A stretch of DNA of 12,943 nucleotides from Planctomycetota bacterium (GTDB lineage Bacteria > Planctomycetota > Phycisphaerae > UBA1845). Position 1 is the stretch's first letter. Every line of letters begins with the position of its first letter. The translations under genes were made by a program, and so were the position numbers. The notes below the pieces were generated by a model that worked only from the letters and a program-made list of their open reading frames with translations, was not told the origin of the DNA and did no database searches. The stretch spans positions 1-12,943 of the forward strand of contig JADFRH010000028.1 of the NCBI GenBank assembly GCA_022561415.1. The letters run 5' to 3'. Positions 6,494-12,943 of this stretch are shown one piece after another.

Positions 6494-8335
6494 ATGAAGA
6501 ACGCACTTCGTCCATTCATTGTCTCTGCGTTAATGTTGTTGGCGGTTTCGCCCGTGGCGGGCGAGCCGGATCGGATGTCGGTCCAGGACGGGGATACGCC
6601 GATCTGCGCCGTCGGCCAGTGGGACGATCCGGGCGTTCACTCGGACGTGTGGGGCGACGGCGACTACGCCTACCTTCCCAGCCGGGGGGTCTTCGCGAAT
6701 GCCCACGTTCACATTATCGACATCAGCGATCCGACGAATCCGCAGCTGGCCAGTACGTTTTTCCTGACCGGGGCAAACGCGAATGCGTCACCGCAGGACG
6801 TCAAGGTGGGGGATGGGCTGCTGTTTATCGTCCTGGAGGGTGCTGACAATACCGGGAGTTTTGGTGAAGACAGTGTCGTGATCGTTGACATCCGCGTCCC
6901 GACCGCACCCGTGCAGATAGCGACTATTCGTTTGCCGGGTCCGCCACCGTTCGACAGTTACGTAAACTTCCACAACGGGTTCTACGACAGTGGGTTCCTC
7001 TACCTGGCTAACGGTGCGACTCCCATCGTTGTCATCGTAGATTTGACGACGCTCGATCCCGACAATCCGCCGACGTCACCGATCAGCAATGTCAAGTGGG
7101 TCTTGACCGACGTTGGGACCTCTAACGTCCACGATATCACGGTGCGCAATGGTCGGCTCTACGTCGCCGCTTGGGACAGCGGACTCTGGATTTACGACGT
7201 CAGCAACGTCGCCACGGCGTTTCCGACGCTGATCGGCACCGTGGGCGGCGACAACCTCCATTCGATGTGGCCGACCGACGACGGACAGTTTGTCGTCACG
7301 GGAGAGGAACGCCCCGGCGGTGGTATCCAGGTCTATCGCATCACAGACGTCGGCGGCTTGCTAACGCTTATGCCGACCGACAGCTTGGTACTGTCCGGCG
7401 CGTTCAGCGTTCACAATCAGATCTTCGTCGGCAACCGATTGTACAACTCCTGGTACGGGCGGGGCCTGCAAGTCTTCGATCTTGATCCGGTGACGGGCCT
7501 CCTCCAGTTGGTTGGCAGCTTTGACACTTCGAGTAGCGGTACGGGCAACTGGGGCGTATACCCTTTGCTCGGCTCCGATCGAATTCTGCTGTCGGACGTT
7601 GAGGAAGGACTATTCGTCGTGACGGAAACCTGTGTGTGCGAGCCCTCCCTCGCGCCCGTGGCCGAGAAGATCGGCGCGGAGGTCAGCGCGAAGAACCGTT
7701 TCCTGTCATTCATCGGAAGCGAGCCAGGACGATTGCAGGCCGTCCGCGTGATCTTTGTGGACCTTCCCAGGCCGTACGATGTCTGGAATGGGCAGTCACT
7801 CTGGGTCACCGCGCCGGTGTCGGTGAGCGAGAAGGGGTCATCCGTAGCGCCTTTCCCCGGGTTTCCGAACTTCAACGCGTCTCGTCTTCGGTGTGGCGAG
7901 CCGGTGTTTCGAGACTGGAACCAGTTCGGGACGGTGCATGTGTTTCACGAAGGCATCGTGCCGGGCGGCTCCTATCGTGTCCAGGTCATTGGCGCGACGT
8001 GCCCGGACCTTCTGGCCGAAGGGAGCTACTCTCCGCCGCTCGACCTGACGGCGGCCCGGTGGGGCGACACGGTGGAGAAATGTTCGACCCTCGGGTGTAC
8101 GCCGCCTGAGGGAAGCGTTGGCATCGGTGACGCATTGGCCGTCCTGGGGCGGTTCAGTGGTGTTGTGGGGGCGATCATCAAAGCTCGTGCCGATCTCGAG
8201 CCGCGTTGTCCCGATCTATTGATCAACGTCTCGGACGTGCTCGCGAGCCTTGCCGGCTTTGTGGGCTTGGTATATCCGTTTGAACCCACGGCGCTCAACG
8301 CCTGCGACTCGACTTGCTCTAATCCGTTGCCGTAA
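6494..8335 (+). CDS. Secreted LVIVD-repeat beta-propeller protein with dockerin-like C-terminus, copy 1
   Basis: 613 aa from ATG 6494; the frame is open further upstream but into kdsA. AGGAG (6481-6485, 8-nt spacer) and the signal peptide MKNALRPFIVSALMLLAVSPVAG fix the start. Residues about 40-390 contain LVIVD-type blades: VHIIDISDPTNPQLAS, VVIVDIRVPTAPVQIA, VVIVDLTTLD, LWIYDVSNV, IQVYRITDVGG, LQVFDLDPVTG and GLFVVTETC. This is a beta-propeller presumably used for binding; no catalytic motif is visible. A conserved module follows (about 390-535: NRFLSFIGSEPGRLQAVRV, LWVTAP, VHVFHEGIVPGGSYRVQ, RWGDTV). The last 75 residues form a paired dockerin-like region (GSVGIGDALAVLGRFSG; ARADLEPRCPDLLINVSDVL; YPFEP), lacking the full DxNxDG calcium loop. 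It is probably exported and may attach to surface partners. It is the first member of a tandem pair. Confidence 0.88.
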   Translation: MKNALRPFIVSALMLLAVSPVAGEPDRMSVQDGDTPICAVGQWDDPGVHSDVWGDGDYAYLPSRGVFANAHVHIIDISDPTNPQLASTFFLTGANANASPQDVKVGDGLLFIVLEGADNTGSFGEDSVVIVDIRVPTAPVQIATIRLPGPPPFDSYVNFHNGFYDSGFLYLANGATPIVVIVDLTTLDPDNPPTSPISNVKWVLTDVGTSNVHDITVRNGRLYVAAWDSGLWIYDVSNVATAFPTLIGTVGGDNLHSMWPTDDGQFVVTGEERPGGGIQVYRITDVGGLLTLMPTDSLVLSGAFSVHNQIFVGNRLYNSWYGRGLQVFDLDPVTGLLQLVGSFDTSSSGTGNWGVYPLLGSDRILLSDVEEGLFVVTETCVCEPSLAPVAEKIGAEVSAKNRFLSFIGSEPGRLQAVRVIFVDLPRPYDVWNGQSLWVTAPVSVSEKGSSVAPFPGFPNFNASRLRCGEPVFRDWNQFGTVHVFHEGIVPGGSYRVQVIGATCPDLLAEGSYSPPLDLTAARWGDTVEKCSTLGCTPPEGSVGIGDALAVLGRFSGVVGAIIKARADLEPRCPDLLINVSDVLASLAGFVGLVYPFEPTALNACDSTCSNPLP

Positions 8336-8336
8336 G

Positions 8337-8351
8337 GGACGACTCTCGTCC
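8337..8351 (+). terminator. Weak hairpin just after the first LVIVD gene
   Basis: GGACGA-CTC-TCGTCC, a 6-bp perfect stem with a 3-nt loop, begins 1 nt after the stop codon. No T-run follows, so an intrinsic terminator is doubtful. It could instead protect the 3' end. Copy 2 has no equivalent. The rest of the 318-bp gap to the next gene holds only the promoter and leader described separately. Confidence 0.25.
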
Positions 8352-8498
8352 GACCCGTGCCCCGGCGACCCCTGGGCAACCTGACCTTCGGCACCTGTAG
8401 TTTACGGCTCTCGTTTGTTCACACCGATCGCCCATGTCTCGATTCGTGCCCTGGCTGGCGCTCGATCCGAGCCAAATGTGGTAACTTGTACTTCTTCC

Positions 8499-8528
8499 TT
8501 GCTTTTGTGGCCGAGGATCCGGTAGACT
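8499..8528 (+). promoter_or_regulatory. Predicted promoter of the second LVIVD gene
   Basis: TTGCTT (8499-8504), exactly 18 bp, TAGACT (8523-8528). The -35 box and spacer length are identical to copy 1, while the -10 box differs (CATAAT versus TAGACT), which could give the copies different strengths. Confidence 0.45.
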
Positions 8529-8560
8529 CAGCGCTTCAGCTTGGCATTGGCGAGGGGCGG

Positions 8561-8588
8561 GGCTTCCGGGTTCTCGTGGAACTGCGCA
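8561..8588 (+). promoter_or_regulatory. Conserved leader element with hairpin potential, copy 2
   Basis: Counterpart of 6400-6427. TTCCG and TGGAA arms are kept; changes lie at loop positions 10, 14 and 15, at the closing pair (16) and at one outside base (22). The closing G-C pair becomes a mismatch, so the stem is 5 bp including a G-U. Confidence 0.35.
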
Positions 8589-8653
8589 GGTTCTGCATCC
8601 CATTGGGCCATGCCTGGAGGCCCGACAAGGGTACTAACAAGGAGTCAGGAACT

Positions 8654-10459
8654 GTGAGAAGAGCGTTTCGGTCATTCATTGGGTGTGCGGTCATGTTGTT
8701 GGCGGTTTCGGCCGTGGCGGGTGAACAGGATCCAACGTCGATGCAGGGCGGGATTCAGCCGATGTGTGCCGTCGGCCATTGGGACGACTATTCGGGCTTA
8801 TACTCGGACGTCTGGGGCGACGGGAACTACGCCTACCTTCCCAACTGGGGCGCCGACGGCAATGAGGGTCGTGTCCACATTATCGACATCAGCGATCCGG
8901 CAAATCCCACCCTGGCCAGCACGTTCTTCATTCCGCCTCCGAACGAGAACGCCTCGCCTCAGGACGTCAAGGTGGCCAACGGGCTGTTGTTCATCGCGCT
9001 GGAGAGCGACGCTAACGATGGCGTGGCGATCGTCGACGTGCGCGATCCGACGAACCCGTTGATGTTGGCGACGGTCCGCATTCCCGGAAATGAAACCGTG
9101 CATAATGTTTTCTACGACAATGGCTATCTGTACACGCCGGAAGGGACAACGATATTCATCACCGATCTGACGTCCTTTGATCCGGACAATCCGCCGGCGT
9201 CGCCGATTACGACACCGAAGTGGACACTCACAAACGTAGGCACCAGTAATGTCCACGACATCACAGTAAAGAACGGTCGGCTCTACGCGGCCGGTTGGGA
9301 CAGCGGACTCTGGATCTACGACGTAAGCAACGTCGCTACGACGTTTCCGACGTTGGTGGGCACCGTCGGCGGCAACAACACCCATTCCATGTGGCCCACC
9401 GACGACGGACAGTTCGTCGTCACGGGAGAAGAGCGGGGCGGCGGTGGCATCCACGTCTATCGCATCACCGATGTCGGCGGCTCGCTCACGCTCACGCTTA
9501 CCGATAGCCTTGCTCTACCGAACACATTCAGCGTTCACAATCAGATGTTCGTCGGCAATCGTCTTTACAATTCCTGGTATGCGCAGGGGATGCAGGTTTT
9601 CGACATCGACCCGATTACCGGTCTGCTTCAGTTGGTCGGCAGCTTTGACACTTCGAGTACCGGCACTGGCAACTGGGGCGTGTACCCTCTGCTCGGCTCC
9701 GATCGGATTCTGTTGTCGGACACGGAGGAAGGACTGTTCGTCGTGACGGAAACCTGTGTGTGCGAGCCGTCCTTGGCGCCCGTGGCCGAGATGATCGGCA
9801 CGGACGTTAGCACGAAGAATCGCATGCTCTCTTTCACGGCCGGTGAGCCGGGACGATTGCAGGCCATTCGCGTAACCTTTATGGACCTTCCCGCGCCGTA
9901 CGATCTGTGGAACGGGCAGTCACTCTGGGTCACCGCGCCGACGTTGGTCAGCGAAAGGGGGGCATCCGTGGCGCCTTTCCCCGGGTTTCCGAACTTCAAC
10001 GCGTCGCGTCTTCAATGCGGCGAGCCGGTGTTTCAAGAGTGGGACCAGTTCCCGACGGTGCATGTGTTTCACGAAGGCATTGTGCCGGGCGGCTCCTATC
10101 GTGTCCAGGTCATTGGCGCGACGTGCCCGGACCTTCTGGCCGAAGGAAGCTACTCTCCACCGCTCGAACTAACGGCGGCCCGGTGGGGCGACACGGTACG
10201 AGACCTCTCTGCAACACCCCCGGCTCCGCCGGAGGGAAGCGTGAACATCGACGACGCCTTGGGCATCCTGGCGCGGTTTAGTGGTGTCGCGGGGGCGATC
10301 ATCAAGGCTCGTGCCGATCTCGAGCCGCGTTGTCCTGATCTGTTGATCAACGTCTCGGACGTGCTCGCAAGCCTAGCCGGCTTCGTGGGCCTGCCGTATC
10401 CGTTCGAACCCACGGCGCCGGGCGCCTGCGACTCGACTTGCTCTAATCCGTTGCCGTAA
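8654..10459 (+). CDS. Secreted LVIVD-repeat beta-propeller protein with dockerin-like C-terminus, copy 2
   Basis: 601 aa from GTG 8654. AGGAG (8640-8644, 9-nt spacer) and alignment with copy 1 choose this start over the open frame upstream. The signal peptide is MRRAFRSFIGCAVMLLAVSAVAG. Blades include VHIIDISDPANPTLAS, VAIVDVRDPTNPLMLA, LWIYDVSNV, IHVYRITDVGG, MQVFDIDPITG and GLFVVTETC. The central module and the dockerin-like tail match copy 1 (GSVNIDDALGILARFSG; ARADLEPRCPDLLINVSDVL; YPFEP). The first half of the tail here keeps Asn and Asp (VNIDDA) where copy 1 has Gly (VGIGDA), so it is closer to a normal dockerin. The N-terminal half is the more diverged, including a shorter second-blade region. 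LVIVD proteins are usually extracellular and of unknown ligand. It is separated from the SGNH hydrolase gene by about 150 bp with no clear features. Confidence 0.87.
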   Translation: MRRAFRSFIGCAVMLLAVSAVAGEQDPTSMQGGIQPMCAVGHWDDYSGLYSDVWGDGNYAYLPNWGADGNEGRVHIIDISDPANPTLASTFFIPPPNENASPQDVKVANGLLFIALESDANDGVAIVDVRDPTNPLMLATVRIPGNETVHNVFYDNGYLYTPEGTTIFITDLTSFDPDNPPASPITTPKWTLTNVGTSNVHDITVKNGRLYAAGWDSGLWIYDVSNVATTFPTLVGTVGGNNTHSMWPTDDGQFVVTGEERGGGGIHVYRITDVGGSLTLTLTDSLALPNTFSVHNQMFVGNRLYNSWYAQGMQVFDIDPITGLLQLVGSFDTSSTGTGNWGVYPLLGSDRILLSDTEEGLFVVTETCVCEPSLAPVAEMIGTDVSTKNRMLSFTAGEPGRLQAIRVTFMDLPAPYDLWNGQSLWVTAPTLVSERGASVAPFPGFPNFNASRLQCGEPVFQEWDQFPTVHVFHEGIVPGGSYRVQVIGATCPDLLAEGSYSPPLELTAARWGDTVRDLSATPPAPPEGSVNIDDALGILARFSGVAGAIIKARADLEPRCPDLLINVSDVLASLAGFVGLPYPFEPTAPGACDSTCSNPLP

Positions 10460-10608
10460 GCGTTGCGACACGGTTGGCATCAGCCGACTTTCCCGGTTAG
10501 TTCACCAAACCGCACCGCGTGCCGATATTACGGGACGAAGCCGCCGGTTTGGGCCAAGAGACAGGCGCCGACGCGCATCTAGGCGACGCTCATAGGAACG
10601 CACGCGCC

Positions 10609-11811
10609 GTGTCAATGTCATGTTCGAATATCACGTCGGTTGGCACGCCGACTACATCGCTATCACCCGCATGGCATCGACGCCCGCTTTCCAAACGGCT
10701 TACATTCCGCGTCGTCACGTGCTGCGCCGCGCTAATCTTCACGGTTGCGCTGATCGAGGCGACACTTCGGGTTCTTACGCCCGCGCCGGCGTTCTCGGCC
10801 TCGCTCAATCTTCACATGAATCTCGATACGGTGCTCGAGCCCGACCTGCACGGCGTGGCCACGCCGGTTCGTTTCACGACCAACAGATGGGGCATGCGCG
10901 GCTCGACGCCTCCGGTCGGCCCCGCCTGGGACGAGGCGACGACAATCGTCGCGATTGGCGGCAGCACAACGCAGTGCTTCTTCCTCGACGATTCGCGCAC
11001 CTGGCCGGCCGTGCTCGAAAAGGAGTTGCGAAGCACGGGCCACAACGTCTGGGTCGGCAACGCGGGACAGGCCGGGCACTCGACGATCGGGCATGTCGCT
11101 ATGGTGGACGGACCGATCGCCCAGATCCGCCCGGACTATGTCCTGTTCCTCGTCGGCGTCAACGACCTCAGCGTTTCGTTGAGGCCGCAGTGGCGCTGGG
11201 ACGAGTCGATGTCCGAGTCGCTTCTCGGCCAGGCCCGCAGCGCCGGCCTAAACTGGCTGCTCGACCATTCACGCCTGGCCTATCGCCTGCACCTCGCCAA
11301 GCAGGTGCATTTCGACGGCAGCACCGTTCGCTCGAAAGACTTCTCGATTGCGCTTCCGACGGAACCGGCCACCGGCGACGAGTACCGACCGGCTCTCGGC
11401 GACGATGGGATTCTGACATCGCTTCCACTCTTTCGCCGAAACGTGGTGAGTCTGATCGAGGTGGTCCGTTCCTTCGGCGCGACGCCGGTCTTTCTCACGC
11501 AGCCGCTGCTGATCGAAGATTCGCCTCAATGGGCCAACGTGCGAGCCCGCTCCTCGTGGATGAAGAAACAGAAGGTCCACCTCACCGGCGACGGATACGC
11601 ACGGCTGCTCGACCGATTCAACGACGTCCTGCTCGATATTTGTGCGCAACGAAATGTGCCATGCCTCGATCTAGCGGGGATCGTGCCGCACTCGACGGAC
11701 TATTACTACGATCTGGTCCACTACAACGATGCCGGCGCGAAACTCGTTGGCGAAGCCGTCGGCGCATACTTCCGCGCGCACGTGCTGCCGGCCCCCAAGG
11801 CGACCAGCTAG
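10609..11811 (+). CDS. Membrane-anchored SGNH/GDSL-type hydrolase
   Basis: 400 aa from GTG 10609, chosen because AGGAA (10594-10598) sits 10 nt upstream; ATG 10615 is an alternative and the frame opens at 10519. One hydrophobic segment (about 32-56, LTFRVVTCCAALIFTVALIE) anchors the protein, leaving a large extracytoplasmic domain. SGNH blocks are complete: IGGSTTQ (nucleophile Ser 119), GNAGQAG (Asn 151), GVND (Asn 185) and DLVHYN (Asp 368, His 371). Such enzymes add or remove acyl groups on glycans or lipids; the substrate is not evident. RFTTNRWGMRG upstream of block I is usual in this subfamily. It converges on the DUF5989 gene with 39 bp between stops. SGNH hydrolases of this kind often sit with DUF5989 and SxtJ genes, so it may act in the same pathway despite the opposite strand. 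The 149 bp before it show no convincing promoter. Confidence 0.85.
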   Translation: MSMSCSNITSVGTPTTSLSPAWHRRPLSKRLTFRVVTCCAALIFTVALIEATLRVLTPAPAFSASLNLHMNLDTVLEPDLHGVATPVRFTTNRWGMRGSTPPVGPAWDEATTIVAIGGSTTQCFFLDDSRTWPAVLEKELRSTGHNVWVGNAGQAGHSTIGHVAMVDGPIAQIRPDYVLFLVGVNDLSVSLRPQWRWDESMSESLLGQARSAGLNWLLDHSRLAYRLHLAKQVHFDGSTVRSKDFSIALPTEPATGDEYRPALGDDGILTSLPLFRRNVVSLIEVVRSFGATPVFLTQPLLIEDSPQWANVRARSSWMKKQKVHLTGDGYARLLDRFNDVLLDICAQRNVPCLDLAGIVPHSTDYYYDLVHYNDAGAKLVGEAVGAYFRAHVLPAPKATS

Positions 11812-11850
11812 CTGCGAACCGGAAACTTCACCGCGCTCTCGGCACAGACC

Positions 11851-12069
11851 CTAGAACAGCGCGTAGATGAACGGCGCCGCGGCCGACCCTGATGTTATGA
11901 CGGCCGCTCCGGCGACTACCAGCGCGAGCAGGATCGGTGTGAGCCACCATTTCTTGTTGTGCCGCAGAAACGCCACGTACTCGCGGAAGATTCCCTCCGG
12001 CGCCGCGTTTACCTCGTTGGCGAAGTCATCGGCCGGTACCGTCGGGCTTGTCTTGGGCAGGTCGGACAT
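11851..12069 (-). CDS. DUF5989 family small membrane protein
   Basis: 72 aa from ATG 12067-12069. GGAGAA with a 7-nt spacer precedes it, so the in-frame TTG at 12084 is less likely. The conserved part is EYVAFLRHNKKWWLTPILLALV, a helix with a KKWW membrane-entry motif, followed by one transmembrane segment (about 42-62) and an AAPFIYALF terminus. This fits DUF5989, a single-pass family usually encoded next to SxtJ-like proteins and carbamoyltransferases; its role is unknown. The SxtJ gene ends 16 bp upstream, indicating one operon. A carbamoyltransferase is not seen next to it here. Confidence 0.8.
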   Translation of the reverse strand: MSDLPKTSPTVPADDFANEVNAAPEGIFREYVAFLRHNKKWWLTPILLALVVAGAAVITSGSAAAPFIYALF

Positions 12070-12085
12070 AGTGCGATTCTCCAAA

Positions 12086-12505
12086 CTAGAACTGCCGCAC
12101 GTAGCGTGCGCGGCTGGTCTCTTGTTGATACGGCTGCCAATACGTGCTCGCGGTGCGATCGAGTTTGCGCTCCAGCGCGTCGCGACCGGCCAGGCGCATC
12201 AGCAACCCGATAGGCGTCACCACGAAGTAGAAGACGAAGAGAAATATCGCGTGCGAAACGACCCACCCGATCGGAAAGGTTAGGCCCATCAGCCCTACGA
12301 ACACGGGACGAATGGCACACGGCCGAAGATAGCCGGTCACAGCGGCCGTGAGTGCGAGCGCCGCCGGCGCCACTGCGGCGCTCATCGATTCCCCGTAGTA
12401 GAACGCTATCACACCGACCAGCACCAGGAATGCCGGCAGCCATATCATGCCGAACTGTCTGAGATCCCGAGTGGTCGGATTCCAATTGATTTCCGCAATG
12501 GCCAT
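12086..12505 (-). CDS. SxtJ-like integral membrane protein
   Basis: 139 aa from ATG 12503-12505. Hydrophobic segments lie near 18-38, 43-62 and 68-103 (the last long enough for two passes). The conserved soluble tail ends STYWQPYQQETSRARYVRQF, similar to the YW...RYFRQF ending I associate with the SxtJ family, named from saxitoxin clusters but widespread. Function is unproven; the family travels with carbamoyltransferases, SGNH hydrolases and DUF5989. The start lies 9 bp after the methyltransferase stop, with a weak GAGAA ribosome site, suggesting coupled translation. The N-terminal INWNPTTRDLRQFG is also typical. Confidence 0.75.
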   Translation of the reverse strand: MAIAEINWNPTTRDLRQFGMIWLPAFLVLVGVIAFYYGESMSAAVAPAALALTAAVTGYLRPCAIRPVFVGLMGLTFPIGWVVSHAIFLFVFYFVVTPIGLLMRLAGRDALERKLDRTASTYWQPYQQETSRARYVRQF

Positions 12506-12514
12506 GGTTGTTCT

Positions 12515-12943
12515 CTAACTCGCCGCTGAGGTTGATGGGCGGTCGGGTTTCCTGCCGATCATCACGAAGAACCCGCCCTCGCGGCTTCCGCTGAACACCT
12601 GCTTGAACTGCGAGACGCCGCGATCCCAGGCCGATCCGCCGGGGGCGCTTCCATCCGCGTGCTCGGATGAAAACAATGCGCCATTGGCGGCGTCATCGTA
12701 CGGTTGCGAAATCGAAGGAACGGCGCGGACGAAATCGAGCCCGTTGCGGCCAAGCCACTTCAGCACCTCGCCCTGCGTGTGTTTCGATTCATGGGGGTGC
12801 CGATACTGGTCGGCCAGCCAGGCCTCTCGCTTGGCGCCGGTGATACCCGACGCCCGAAGATTCGGATCGATCCACGATCCTCTCATGCCCGTCACTCGAA
12901 ACAGCTTGCGCCGAAGATCGGTCGCAAGTCGTCGAGCTGATCG
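12515..12943 (-). CDS. SAM-dependent methyltransferase, C-terminal part
   Basis: Open from the right edge (12943, in frame) to TAG at 12515-12517: the last 142 residues of a longer protein. A GTG at 12893-12895 is an internal Val, since the frame reads on into RRLATDLRRKLFRVTG before it. Recognisable pieces are RGSWIDPNLR, KREAWLADQYRHPHESKHT, GEVLKWLGRNGLDFV and a terminal strand GGFFVMIGRKP. I recall this combination from class I methyltransferases encoded with SxtJ and DUF5989. The SAM-binding GxGxG motif would lie outside the window, so the reaction cannot be checked here. It is the first visible gene of a three-gene operon. Confidence 0.6.
   Translation of the reverse strand, partial: RSARRLATDLRRKLFRVTGMRGSWIDPNLRASGITGAKREAWLADQYRHPHESKHTQGEVLKWLGRNGLDFVRAVPSISQPYDDAANGALFSSEHADGSAPGGSAWDRGVSQFKQVFSGSREGGFFVMIGRKPDRPSTSAAS

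Larger units (their letters stand above)
6341..8335 (+). repeat. Tandem duplication unit, copy 1 (promoter plus gene)
   Basis: The unit from the -35 region to the stop codon recurs directly at 8496-10459. Similarity includes promoter spacing, leader element, the AAGGAG...AGGA ribosome site and the whole protein. It is highest in the C-terminal part: 7930-8022 matches 10054-10146 with a single mismatch in 93 bp. Confidence 0.85.
8496..10459 (+). repeat. Tandem duplication unit, copy 2 (promoter plus gene)
   Basis: Direct repeat of 6341-8335 in the same orientation, separated by about 160 bp of non-matching sequence. It retains its own promoter-like boxes and ribosome site, so the copies appear to be separately expressed. 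Confidence 0.85.

Noticed and set aside
11805..11814. CAGCTAGCTG palindrome at the end of the SGNH gene as a terminator
   Set aside because: No loop and no T-run; it overlaps the stop codon and is likely chance.
10620..11870. 416-codon plus-strand frame overlapping the SGNH hydrolase
   Set aside because: Arg/Ala-rich shadow frame; the SGNH frame has all catalytic blocks.

Overview
The window looks like a piece of a Planctomycetota chromosome, probably a high-GC environmental lineage or metagenome bin. The evidence is indirect. Two secreted proteins end in the degenerate paired dockerin-like module (RADLEP...INVSDVL...YPF) that I associate with planctomycete exported proteins. A secreted Cys-rich protein carries the CGGxGQRACC pattern. 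A DUF5989 / SxtJ / methyltransferase cassette is also present. An outer membrane is implied by kdsA (KDO synthesis). I see no tRNA, rRNA, CRISPR array, transposase or integrase.

Layout, left to right. (1) 1-2126, minus strand, a secreted-protein region. A strong sigma70-type promoter (2097-2126) with a cluster of CGTTTC-like motifs upstream drives a short signal-peptide ORF (1693-1980) with a perfect Shine-Dalgarno. Below it lies a long Cys-rich secreted protein (1-1623, running off the left edge). Its open frame is unbroken for 541 codons, but the only start that gives a normal signal peptide is ATT, so start-codon-based gene finding misses it. (2) 2225-5280, minus strand, a housekeeping block: M24 Xaa-Pro peptidase, then accB (TTG start), then accC, i.e. 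the biotin carrier and biotin carboxylase of acetyl-CoA carboxylase. (3) 5281-5374, a divergent promoter region, then kdsA on the plus strand (5375-6218). kdsA is broken by a 7-bp tandem duplication (TGCCGCC twice), and removing one copy restores a normal KDO-8-phosphate synthase. (4) 6341-10459, plus strand, a tandem duplication of about 2 kb. Each copy has promoter, leader hairpin, Shine-Dalgarno and one LVIVD-type beta-propeller protein with a signal peptide and a dockerin-like C-terminus. (5) 10609-11811, plus strand, a membrane-anchored SGNH hydrolase. It converges on (6) 11851-12943, minus strand: methyltransferase (cut by the right edge), SxtJ-like membrane protein, DUF5989 small membrane protein.

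How the parts relate. Blocks 2 and 3 are core envelope metabolism (fatty-acid precursor and KDO supply). Blocks 1 and 4 are exported, probably surface-attached, proteins of unknown partner. Blocks 5 and 6 look like part of a small envelope or secondary-metabolite modification cassette, of the kind often seen with a carbamoyltransferase; any carbamoyltransferase would have to lie beyond the right edge. The observations most worth following up are the kdsA micro-duplication, the ATT-start secreted protein, and the tandem LVIVD copies, which preserve promoter geometry and a leader hairpin and show uneven divergence suggestive of gene conversion.
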